A DNA stretch of 64,000 nt, taken from positions 248,001-312,000 of the forward strand of contig NZ_LR733264.1 in assembly GCF_902506495.1 (NCBI RefSeq), written 5' to 3'. The position numbers and the translations under genes were made by a program. The stretch comes from Pseudomonas sp. 8O. GTDB lineage: Bacteria; Pseudomonadota; Gammaproteobacteria; Pseudomonadales; Pseudomonadaceae. Shown here one piece after another: positions 43,485-51,307 of this stretch (within the stretch, counting starts at the first letter, position 1; each line of letters begins with the position of its first letter). Under the pieces are notes generated by a model. It saw only the letters and a list, made by a program, of their open reading frames with translations, was not told the origin of the DNA and did no database searches.

Positions 43485-44750
43485 ATGAGCGATCACCTGT
43501 CGGTCGATGTCGATGTCGATGTGGCTGTGGTCGGCGCCGGTATCATCGGTGTCGCCTGCGCCCTGCAACTGGCGCGTCAGGGGCTGCGGGTGCAGGTCTT
43601 CGACCCGGATGGCGTGGGCCAGGGTGCCTCGTTCGGCAATGCCGGGCACCTGGCCACCGAGCAGGTGTTCCCGATTGTCGATTTCTCCATCCTCAAGCGC
43701 CTGCCAGCCATGCTCCTCGACCCGATGGGGCCGCTGCGTCTGGACTGGACCTATCTGCCGCAGGCAACGCCCTGGTTTCTACGCCTGCTGCTAAATCTGC
43801 GGGCTGCGCCGTTCGCACGCACCGTGGCCGGGCTGCGTGCGCTCAACGAGGCCAGTCTGAGCGCCTGGCGGCGCACCTTGCAGGCTATCGGACGACCAGA
43901 GCTGTTGCGTGAGGACGGCTCGTTGCTGGCCTATGAGCAGGAGCAATCGCGTCCGGCGCTGCTGGCCCTGCAGGCACGCATGCAGGCGCAGGGGGTCCCG
44001 GTCGATTACTGGGACGCGGCGGCCGTGCGTGCGGCGCTGCCCACACTCAGCGATGGCATGCGCGGTGGGTTGTTCTTTCCCGCCACCGGGCACTTCATCG
44101 ACCCCTACCGGGTGGTGGGTGAACTGGCTCACGCCGCCCAAGCACTGGGCGTGGTGTTCCATCAACGCCGGGTGGTGGACGGGCACCTGTTGCCGGACGG
44201 CGTTGCGCTGCACTTCGATGGTGGTGCACTTCGCGCACGCCGGGTGCTGCTGGCCTGTGGAGCCCATTCGGCGGCACTCACCGCGCGCCTCACCGGCAGG
44301 CGGGTGCCTTTGGATACCGAGCGCGGCTATCACCTGATGTTGCCACGGGAGCAGGGGCGCTTACCCTTCGCCGTCACCTCCTTCGAGCGCCGCTTCATCA
44401 TGACGCCCATGCAGGACGGCCTGCGCCTGGCGGGCACCGTGGAGTTCGCCGGGCTCAACAAGCCTGCGAACATGGCCCGTGCCTGGCAGTTGCAGCGTCT
44501 GAGCGAGGGGCTTTTTCGCGATGAACTGAACCTCGAGGGAGCCAGTCCGTGGATGGGCATGCGACCGTCGTTGCCGGATTCGCTGCCAATCATCGACCAG
44601 GTCGAGCAGGGGCGTGTCTTGCTCGCCTTTGGCCATCAGCACCTGGGCCTGACGCAGGCCGCCATCACAGCCGAACACATTGCCGGGCTTGCTCGGGGGC
44701 AAGTGCTACCGGGGCTTGCGGCCTATCGGTTGGGGCGCTTCGGTGGTTAG
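43485..44750 (+). CDS. FAD-dependent D-amino acid dehydrogenase (D-hydroxyproline dehydrogenase)
   Basis: 421 aa of the DadA/DAO family: VAVVGAGIIGVACALQLARQ (FAD loop), FGNAGHLATEQVFPIVDF and the C-terminal LLAFGHQHLGLTQAAITAEH. It presumably oxidises cis-4-hydroxy-D-proline to pyrroline-4-hydroxy-2-carboxylate, passing electrons to the respiratory chain. Final gene of the cluster. A short tandem GTCGATGTCGATGTCGATGT run at 43504-43522 encodes the VDVDVDV at the N-terminus, so the exact start could be later. Confidence 0.88.
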   Translation: MSDHLSVDVDVDVAVVGAGIIGVACALQLARQGLRVQVFDPDGVGQGASFGNAGHLATEQVFPIVDFSILKRLPAMLLDPMGPLRLDWTYLPQATPWFLRLLLNLRAAPFARTVAGLRALNEASLSAWRRTLQAIGRPELLREDGSLLAYEQEQSRPALLALQARMQAQGVPVDYWDAAAVRAALPTLSDGMRGGLFFPATGHFIDPYRVVGELAHAAQALGVVFHQRRVVDGHLLPDGVALHFDGGALRARRVLLACGAHSAALTARLTGRRVPLDTERGYHLMLPREQGRLPFAVTSFERRFIMTPMQDGLRLAGTVEFAGLNKPANMARAWQLQRLSEGLFRDELNLEGASPWMGMRPSLPDSLPIIDQVEQGRVLLAFGHQHLGLTQAAITAEHIAGLARGQVLPGLAAYRLGRFGG

Positions 44751-44777
44751 CTGACGGCGGCACGAATCGCACGATCA

Positions 44778-44799
44778 CGGGCCGGTCGGTGCCGGCCCG
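44778..44799 (+). terminator. hairpin after the hydroxyproline cluster
   Basis: CGGGCCGG, 6-base loop, CCGGCCCG, 27 bases past the dehydrogenase stop and extended by flanking GATC. No T-run follows, so its action as an intrinsic terminator is uncertain, but it is the only structured element between the catabolic and metal clusters. Confidence 0.4.
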
Positions 44800-44916
44800 A
44801 TCATGTTGAACGCGGATAAGTCCCCACTCCCATTACTTTGCTAGACTCTCGTACACAATGCCTGCGGCAACGCACCGCAGTGTCGCGCTGCCATCCTCTG
44901 TTTAGAGTCGCGCCCC

Positions 44917-45303
44917 ATGAAACTGGCCCGCAAAGACCGCTCACTGACCGCCTGGGTGCTGTACTTCAGCATCCTGTTCAGTGCGTTCGTCTGCGCGATC
45001 AGCCACGGCCAGATGGCCGGCATGCAGCTCAGCGGTCTGGACGGCCAGTACTGCTCGTTCGATGGCAACTTCGGCGCCGGCGCCGACCTCGACGGCTCCG
45101 GCATCGTCGCGCCCAACCCGGCCACCGGTTCCAACTGTGCGCTGGCCAGCCTGTTCAGCGCGATCATTCTCGCCGCCTTCTTCGGCCTGCTCGGGCTGCT
45201 GTCGACCAGCCGCGCGCTGCCTGGCGTCGGCCTCGCCGTCCGCCACCCCGTCCGCTACCTCTGGCCCTCGGCCAATCCCCGCGCCTCCCCGTTGCTCGCC
45301 TGA
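44917..45303 (+). CDS. DUF2946-like small membrane/secreted protein
   Basis: 128 aa. An N-terminal hydrophobic helix (AWVLYFSILFSAFVCAISHG), a soluble stretch with two Cys (GQYCSFDGN, GSNCALASLF) and a second hydrophobic helix (FSAIILAAFFGLLGLL). This order and the CS...CAL cysteines resemble DUF2946 proteins, often found beside copper and TonB genes, but similarity is weak. It opens the metal-uptake block, 111 bases before the TonB receptor. The leader at 44854-44880 contains CTGCGG/CCGCAG arms. Confidence 0.6.
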   Translation: MKLARKDRSLTAWVLYFSILFSAFVCAISHGQMAGMQLSGLDGQYCSFDGNFGAGADLDGSGIVAPNPATGSNCALASLFSAIILAAFFGLLGLLSTSRALPGVGLAVRHPVRYLWPSANPRASPLLA

Positions 45304-45414
45304 TTCCGCCCGAGCCGTCGCCTGCCGACGCACCATAACAATCGAGCGAATACCTGCTGCCACCCGTGCATGCCCAGTGCATGGCGGCTGGCGCAGTTTT
45401 CAGGGGAGACACCC

Positions 45415-47445
45415 ATGCGACGCCCATTTCTTTTCGGCCTGCTGGCGCTGAGCTGCGGCCTGGCCCAGGCCGACCACGTGCAACTACCGGACGACACCGT
45501 CACCGGCCAGCAACGACCCGACCCCACCGCGCCGACCATCGAGGAGAAGCGCGCCGAGTTCGCCCATATTCCCGGCGGCGCCAGCCTGGTCGACGCCGAG
45601 ACCTACAAGAGCGGGCGCAGCAGCACCCTGCAGGATGCCCTCGGCCTGGCCACCGGGGTGTTCATCCAGCCGCGCTTCGGTGCCGAGGAGGCACGCCTGT
45701 CGATTCGCGGCTCCGGCCTGCAGCGCACCTTCCATGGCCGCGGCCTGCTGCTGATGCAGGACGGCGCGCCGGTCAACCTGGCCGACGGCAGCTTCGACTT
45801 CCAGACCATCGAGCCGCTGGCGGCCAACCACGTCGAGGTGCTGCGCGGCGCCAACGCCTGGCGCTACGGTGCGGCCAACCTGGGCGGGGCGATCAACTTC
45901 GTCACCCCCACCGGCAAGACCGCGGCGCCGGTCGATCTGCGCGTCGAGGGCGGCAGCTTCGGCTACCAGCGGCTGTACGGCGCCTTTGCCCAGGACTTCG
46001 GCGCCTGGGATGGCTTCGTCAGCATCGCCGACTACCAGCAGGACGGCTTTCGCGATCACGCCAGGCAGGACAACCAGCGCTACTTCGCCAACCTCGGCGG
46101 GCGGATCAACGAGCGCCTGGCCACCCGCTTCTACCTGACCCATGTCGAGAGCGACTCCGAGCTGCCGGGAAGCCTGACCAAGGCGCAGCTGCGCCGCGAT
46201 CCCGAGCAGGCCTCGGCTGCGGCCCTCGGTGGCGACCAGAAGCGCGATTTCACCCTCAACCGCCTGGGTAACATCAGCACCCTGCAACTGGACGGCGGGC
46301 ACAGCCTGGAACTGTCGAGCTTTTACAGCGAGAAGTCGATGTTCCACCCGATCTTCCAGGTGCTGGATATCGACAGCGAGGACTACGGCTTGCGCCTGGC
46401 GCACAAGTGGCAGGACGCCCAGGGTTGGCGCTGGGTCGGCGGCGTCGAGGTCAACCACGGGCGTAACTGGGATTCGCGTTACCTCAACGTAGGCGGGCAG
46501 AAGGGGCGCAAGGTCAACGAACTGCACCAGACCGCACGCAGCCTGAATGCCTTCGCCGAGCTGGAAGTACCGCTGGCCGAGCGCTGGGCGCTGATTGGCG
46601 GCCTGGCCTGGCTGCATCAGCAGCGCGACGTCGACGATCGGCTCAAGTGCAACGCCTTCGTCAGCGGTTTCTGTCTGGCCCAGGATGAGTCGTTCAACAA
46701 GACCTATATCGGTCGCATTGGCCGTATCGGCCTGCGTCATGATCTGGACGACGGTCTGCAGCTGTTCACCAACTTCAGCCAGAGCGTCGAGCCGCCGACC
46801 TTCAGCGAGCTGACCGGCGGCCAGGTGGTCACGGCCAACGACGCGCAGAAGGCCAATACCCTGGAGTTCGGCATGCGCTGGATGCGCAGCAATCTGGAGC
46901 TGGACGTGGCGGTCTATCGCAGCGAGATCCGCGACGAACTGCTGGCGCTCAACGACGCCGACGGCAACGCGCTGGGCACCATCAACGCCGACCGCACCCT
47001 GCACCAGGGCATAGAGCTGGGCGGCGCGCTGACCCTGGGCCAGTTCGTGCTGCGTGGCCAGTACCTGCTCAACGATTTTCGCTTCGACAACGACGATGTC
47101 TACGGCGACAACCGCCTGGCCGGCGCGCCGCGCCAGTTCGTCAAGGGCGAGGCGCTGTGGCAGCAGGGTGGCTGGTACGCCGGGCCGACCTTCGAATGGG
47201 TGCCGACCCACTACAACGTCGACCACGCCGAGAGCCTGTATGCCGACGGCTACGCCATCTGGGGGCTGAAGGCCGGTTACCGGGCGCGCGAAGGGCTGGG
47301 CTTCTTCGTCGAGGGTCGCAACCTGTCCGACAAGACCTACGCCGCCACCACCGGGGTGATCGCCGACGCTCGCGGCCAGGACAGCGCGCAGTTCCTGCCC
47401 GGCGACGGCCGCGCCGTTTATGCCGGCCTGGAGTGGCGGCTTTGA
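45415..47445 (+). CDS. TonB-dependent outer-membrane receptor (FecA-like)
   Basis: 676 aa from ATG 45415, with a GGGGAG site; the frame upstream is noncoding. Signal peptide MRRPFLFGLLALSCGLAQA, then a plug domain: TLQDALGLATGVFIQPRFGA, LSIRGSGLQRTFHGRGLLLM, HVEVLRGANAWRYGAANLGG, followed by a 22-strand barrel ending in AVYAGLEWRL with a terminal aromatic/Leu pattern. No N-terminal signalling domain, so it is not a transducer. The ligand is a metal chelate; association with PepSY proteins and copper genes points to a metallophore. The next gene starts within its stop codon. Confidence 0.9.
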   Translation: MRRPFLFGLLALSCGLAQADHVQLPDDTVTGQQRPDPTAPTIEEKRAEFAHIPGGASLVDAETYKSGRSSTLQDALGLATGVFIQPRFGAEEARLSIRGSGLQRTFHGRGLLLMQDGAPVNLADGSFDFQTIEPLAANHVEVLRGANAWRYGAANLGGAINFVTPTGKTAAPVDLRVEGGSFGYQRLYGAFAQDFGAWDGFVSIADYQQDGFRDHARQDNQRYFANLGGRINERLATRFYLTHVESDSELPGSLTKAQLRRDPEQASAAALGGDQKRDFTLNRLGNISTLQLDGGHSLELSSFYSEKSMFHPIFQVLDIDSEDYGLRLAHKWQDAQGWRWVGGVEVNHGRNWDSRYLNVGGQKGRKVNELHQTARSLNAFAELEVPLAERWALIGGLAWLHQQRDVDDRLKCNAFVSGFCLAQDESFNKTYIGRIGRIGLRHDLDDGLQLFTNFSQSVEPPTFSELTGGQVVTANDAQKANTLEFGMRWMRSNLELDVAVYRSEIRDELLALNDADGNALGTINADRTLHQGIELGGALTLGQFVLRGQYLLNDFRFDNDDVYGDNRLAGAPRQFVKGEALWQQGGWYAGPTFEWVPTHYNVDHAESLYADGYAIWGLKAGYRAREGLGFFVEGRNLSDKTYAATTGVIADARGQDSAQFLPGDGRAVYAGLEWRL

Positions 47446-48878
47446 CAGCGGCACTGCCGGCGCAAGAACTGCCGCGTCTGACCTGGCATCAGCGCCTGTT
47501 GCGGCTGCTGCCGTGGCACAGGCGCCTTGCACTACTAGCCTGCCTGGGCGTGTTCAGTTGGGCGGGCAGTGGCATGCTGCACCCGCTGATGGGCTACCTG
47601 CAGCCGCGCCCGCAGACCATGGCCGCACCACAGCAGGTAGTACCGCTGGATCACCTGCGCAGCCCGGCGCAGGTCCTCTCCGCAGCGACCATCGAGCGGG
47701 TACAGGCACTGCGCCTGCTGGTCCTGGCCGGCGAGCCTTACTACCAGGCGCGTCTGCCGGGTGAACCGCTGCCGCGTTACTGGCATGCGCGTAGCGGCCA
47801 GGCCAGCGATGTGGCTGCGGCTCATGCCGAACACCTGGCGCGGCACTATCTAGGCAGTGACGAGCCGCTGAGCTATGTCGACAGCGTCGAGCGCTTTACC
47901 AGCGAGTACGCCTTTATCAACCGCTTGTTGCCGGTCGCGCGGGTCGATACCCAGCGCGATGATCGACTGCGGGTGTATGTCGACCTGTTCCATGACCGTC
48001 TAGGCACCCTGGTGGATCAGCGCAAGGCCTGGTTCAGCGCCTTCTTCCAGACCTTGCACAGCTTTCGCTGGCTGGATGCGGCGGGGCCGTTGCGTCCGCT
48101 ACTGATGGTCCTGCTGCTGGCCTCTATCCTCAGCGCGACGCTGTTCGGCATCACGCTGTTCGTCGCGCGTCGCCGCGCCCGCAGCTTCAGTCGCCGGCTA
48201 CATGGTTGGTGGGGCCTGGGGCTGGCGGCCGCGACCCTGAGCTTCGCCAGTAGTGGCGCCTGGCACCTGCTGCACAAACAGATGGCCGAGCCGTGGCCGG
48301 TCGCCTATGCCCCTAGCTTCGACGTGGCCCGGCTGGATAAGGCACCCAATGCCGAGTGGCTGCTGCAGGGCGAGACACTGTTCGGCCTGAGCCTGCTGGA
48401 GCTGGACGGTAAACCGGTCTGGCGGGCTCAGGGGCAGCAGTTCGGCATGATGCCGAGCCTGCACTATCTGGATGCCGACGGGCGTGAGCTGGATATCGAT
48501 GCGGCGCGTCGTCATGCTCGCCAACGCCTCGATCATTACGCTGCCGGCCTCGGCTTGGGCGAAATGCAGAGCCTTGAGCTGCAATCGCAGTTCGATCACG
48601 AATACGGCTTCGTCTTCAAACGCCTGCCGGTGTTCAAGGCCACTTACACCGACGTGCGACACACCGCTTTGTATGTCGACCCGCTGGACGGCGCGCTGGC
48701 CAGCCGCGTCCAGGACGCCGACCGGCGCGAAGGCTGGATCTTCGCCTACTTGCACAAGTGGGAGTTTCTCGCCGGCCTGGGTAATGGCTACAAGCATCTG
48801 CTGCTGGGCCTGGTTGCGCTGGCGCATGTGCTACTGGCGCTGGTCGGCCTGAGCCTGCTGCGTCGGAGAGTGCGCTGA
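47442..48878 (+). CDS. PepSY-associated membrane protein (putative iron/metal reductase), first of two
   Basis: 478 aa from a TTG at 47442 overlapping the receptor's stop (TTGA), with GGAG 8 bases upstream; GTG 47433 is an alternative. Membrane helices lie near residues 25-45 (LALLACLGVFSWAGSGMLHP), 220-245 (LLMVLLLASILSATLFGITL), 255-275 and 445-475. The periplasmic loops contain PepSY-like halves, e.g. RLRVYVDLFHDRLGTLVDQR and DVRHTALYVDPLDGALASRV. PepSY-TM proteins near TonB receptors often reduce or release chelated metal in the periplasm. HGWWGLGLAAATLSFASSGAW adds a candidate heme-ligand His. Confidence 0.78.
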   Translation: MTAALPAQELPRLTWHQRLLRLLPWHRRLALLACLGVFSWAGSGMLHPLMGYLQPRPQTMAAPQQVVPLDHLRSPAQVLSAATIERVQALRLLVLAGEPYYQARLPGEPLPRYWHARSGQASDVAAAHAEHLARHYLGSDEPLSYVDSVERFTSEYAFINRLLPVARVDTQRDDRLRVYVDLFHDRLGTLVDQRKAWFSAFFQTLHSFRWLDAAGPLRPLLMVLLLASILSATLFGITLFVARRRARSFSRRLHGWWGLGLAAATLSFASSGAWHLLHKQMAEPWPVAYAPSFDVARLDKAPNAEWLLQGETLFGLSLLELDGKPVWRAQGQQFGMMPSLHYLDADGRELDIDAARRHARQRLDHYAAGLGLGEMQSLELQSQFDHEYGFVFKRLPVFKATYTDVRHTALYVDPLDGALASRVQDADRREGWIFAYLHKWEFLAGLGNGYKHLLLGLVALAHVLLALVGLSLLRRRVR

Positions 48879-48926
48879 TGGCGACCTGCGAATTCCTTCC
48901 GCCACCCTCACCGACTGGAGATGGAA

Positions 48927-50297
48927 ATGAATAATGTCTCGTTCTACAACCTGGCCTGGCGCTGGCACTTCTATGCCGGGCTGTTCGTCATCCCGTTCAT
49001 GATCCTGCTGTCGATCACCGGGATCATCTACCTGTTCAAACCGCAGCTCGATACCTGGATGTATGCCGACCTGATGCAGGTGCCGGTCGCCGAGCAGCGC
49101 CTCAGTGCCGATCAGCAACTGGCTATCGTTCGCGAAGCCTATCCGCAGGCGACGGTCAGCAAGTACCTGCCGCCCGCTGCACAGGATCGCAGTGCGCAGT
49201 TTGTGATCAATCGGGACGGCCAGGAGCTGAACCTGTTCGTCGATCCCTACAACGGCAGCCTTCTCGGCGCCCAGGACGCCCTGTGGAACCTGCAGGCGGT
49301 GGTGCGCAAGCTGCACGGTGATCTGCTGATCGGCACCGTTGGTGACCGGCTGATCGAACTGGCCGCTGGCTGGGGCATCGTGCTGGTGGTGTCCGGGATG
49401 TACCTGTGGTGGCCACGCGGCAGCAGTGGGGCGGGTGTGTTGTGGCCACGTCTGAGCGCGCGAGGGCGCCTGTGGTGGCGCGACCTGCATGCGGTGACCG
49501 GCTTCTGGGGCAGCGCACTGCTGCTGTTCATGCTGCTCACCGGCATGACCTGGACGGGCTACTGGGGCGCGCAGTTCGCCGGTGCCTGGAATCACTTTCC
49601 CGCCGCCATGTGGGATGACGTGCCCAAGTCCGGGCAACTGACCGGCAGCCTCAACAGCAGCAGCCAGCAAACCGTGGCCTGGGCGGTGGAGGTCACGCCG
49701 CTGCCAGCGTCCGACCCGCATGCCGCGCATCACGGCCATGCCGGGCATCAGGCCGCAGCGGCCTCCACCAGCCTGCTGCAGCATGTGGTCGACAGCGCCG
49801 CCGAGCGCGGTGTTCAGCCCGGCTACAGCATCAGTCTGCCCAAGGGCGAGCAGGGCGTTTACACCGTCGCGCTGTTTGCCGATGACCCGCGCAACGACGC
49901 CACGCTGCATTTCGACCAATACAGCGGCGCAGTGCTCGCCGACGTGCGCTGGAAGGACTACGGCCCAGTGGCGAAAACCGTGGAAACCGGGGTGATGCTG
50001 CACGAAGGCAAGCTGTTCGGCCTGGCCAACCAGCTGCTGATGGCGGCGGTCTGCCTGCTGATCATCTTCAGTTCCGTCAGCGGCCTGGTGCTGTGGTGGA
50101 AACGCCGCCCGGCCGGACGCTTCGGTGTGCCGCCGCTGCGCCACGACCTGCCGCGCTGGAAGACCGCCATCGGCGTGATGATCGTGCTCGGCGCGATCTT
50201 CCCGCTGGTCGGCGCTTCGCTGCTGCTGGTCTTCGTTCTTGACTGGCTACTCTCGCGCTTTCGCCAACTGTGGCCATCGACCCGGCCGCTGGCATGA
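48927..50297 (+). CDS. PepSY-TM membrane protein, second of two
   Basis: 456 aa from ATG 48927 (GGAG 6 bases upstream; ATG 48921 in the same frame is less well placed). WRWHFYAGLFVIPFMILLSI is the typical first helix of PepSY-TM proteins with its paired His; WWRDLHAVTGFWGSALLLFM is the second; later helices at residues 365-390 and 415-445. A His-rich loop, DPHAAHHGHAGHQAAAAS, near residue 270 could bind copper or zinc. Same role proposed as for the previous gene; the two probably act together in the inner membrane. Confidence 0.83.
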   Translation: MNNVSFYNLAWRWHFYAGLFVIPFMILLSITGIIYLFKPQLDTWMYADLMQVPVAEQRLSADQQLAIVREAYPQATVSKYLPPAAQDRSAQFVINRDGQELNLFVDPYNGSLLGAQDALWNLQAVVRKLHGDLLIGTVGDRLIELAAGWGIVLVVSGMYLWWPRGSSGAGVLWPRLSARGRLWWRDLHAVTGFWGSALLLFMLLTGMTWTGYWGAQFAGAWNHFPAAMWDDVPKSGQLTGSLNSSSQQTVAWAVEVTPLPASDPHAAHHGHAGHQAAAASTSLLQHVVDSAAERGVQPGYSISLPKGEQGVYTVALFADDPRNDATLHFDQYSGAVLADVRWKDYGPVAKTVETGVMLHEGKLFGLANQLLMAAVCLLIIFSSVSGLVLWWKRRPAGRFGVPPLRHDLPRWKTAIGVMIVLGAIFPLVGASLLLVFVLDWLLSRFRQLWPSTRPLA

Positions 50298-50376
50298 ATG
50301 AAAGTGAACAGTTTGATCGTCGCAAGACGTTATAGGCTCGACCCATGATTCGATTCCAAACCAGGAGGCAACACCC

Positions 50377-50871
50377 ATGACCCTGAAGAAAACCCTGCTC
50401 GGCCTCACCCTGCTGCTGCCGACGCTGTTGGTGCAGGCCCACGAGTACGAGGCAGGCCAACTGCATATCGACCACCCGTGGTCGCGCGAGATGCCGCCGG
50501 TGGCACCGACTGCTGCTGCTTATTTCGTCATCCACAACAAGGGCAGCGAAGCCGATCGTCTGCTCAGCGCCAGCACCCCGGTGGCCGGCAAGGCTGAACT
50601 GCACGAGCACGTGCATGCCGATGGAGTGATGAAAATGCAGCAGGTGCAGGACGTGGCCATCCCCGCCGGTGGCGAGGTGAAGTTCGAACCCATGGGCTAC
50701 CACGTCATGCTGTTCAACCTGAAACAACAGGGCAAGGACGGTGAGCGCTTCCCGCTGACCCTGACCTTCGAGAAGGCCGGTGCTGTGGAGGTCGAAGTTG
50801 CCGTACAGAAAGATGCACCGGCTGGCCATGAACATGGCGACGCTCACGACCACGGCAAGCATCAGCACTGA
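50377..50871 (+). CDS. periplasmic copper chaperone, PCu(A)C family
   Basis: 164 aa with signal peptide (LKKTLLGLTLLLPTLLVQAH, cleaved after QA). The PCu(A)C core is present: HIDHPWSREMPPVAPTAAAY, AELHEHVHADGVMKMQQV and PMGYHVMLFNL give the His and Met ligands of the H(M)x10Mx21HxM type. A terminal GHEHGDAHDHGKHQH tail adds a second metal site. It delivers copper in the periplasm, e.g. to cytochrome oxidase, consistent with the neighbouring OprC-type receptor. AGGAGG ribosome site. Its TGA overlaps the next ATG. Confidence 0.92.
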   Translation: MTLKKTLLGLTLLLPTLLVQAHEYEAGQLHIDHPWSREMPPVAPTAAAYFVIHNKGSEADRLLSASTPVAGKAELHEHVHADGVMKMQQVQDVAIPAGGEVKFEPMGYHVMLFNLKQQGKDGERFPLTLTFEKAGAVEVEVAVQKDAPAGHEHGDAHDHGKHQH

Positions 50872-51245
50872 TGCTGTTCACGGCACGCAGACGCACGCTC
50901 GCCGCCCAGCTTGGGCTGCTGGCGTTCGTCCTTATCGTGCTGGCGCCCCTGGCGTCGCAACTGCGTGCCGAGCCCACTGACTGGCGCTGGCTGAACGAGC
51001 TTGGCTGTCATGAGGGGGCGGGCAGTGTGCCGGTCTCGCTCGACAGGGGCCTGCCGGTGCTGCAGGCGGATGCCTGCGGCTACTGTTCGTTGTTCTCCCA
51101 CTGCCCGGCGCTGGCCGAGGACAGCTTGCCGGTTGCAGGGTGGCTGGGGCCGCTTCATCAAACGGGCAGCGTGCAGCCGACGCAGCCACTGCCTCGCGCT
51201 CATTTCCCACACGCGTTGTCACGCGCACCGCCGATGCGCGCCTGA
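50871..51245 (+). CDS. DUF2946 family protein
   Basis: 124 aa. N-terminal hydrophobic segment LAAQLGLLAFVLIVLAPLAS, then the conserved DUF2946 pattern ADACGYCSLFSHCPAL, whose cysteines and His look like a metal site. The ATG overlaps the chaperone stop by one base. In Pseudomonas these proteins sit just upstream of OprC-type receptors, as here, so a role in copper import or sensing at the periplasmic face is likely but unproven. Confidence 0.82.
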   Translation: MLFTARRRTLAAQLGLLAFVLIVLAPLASQLRAEPTDWRWLNELGCHEGAGSVPVSLDRGLPVLQADACGYCSLFSHCPALAEDSLPVAGWLGPLHQTGSVQPTQPLPRAHFPHALSRAPPMRA

Positions 51246-51307
51246 AGTCACCCTTCCCATGAGGCAATGAGCAAGCCTCTTCGCCAATCGACTTTTCAGG
51301 TATTCGC

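Noticed and set aside
43504..43522. GTCGAT microsatellite as a phase-variable switch
   Set aside because: The repeat unit is 6 bases, so length changes stay in frame and would only alter the VDVDVDV stretch.
45484..47532. 682-codon minus-strand frame opposite the FecA-like receptor
   Set aside because: Antisense shadow; the plus strand carries a complete receptor with signal peptide and plug motifs.
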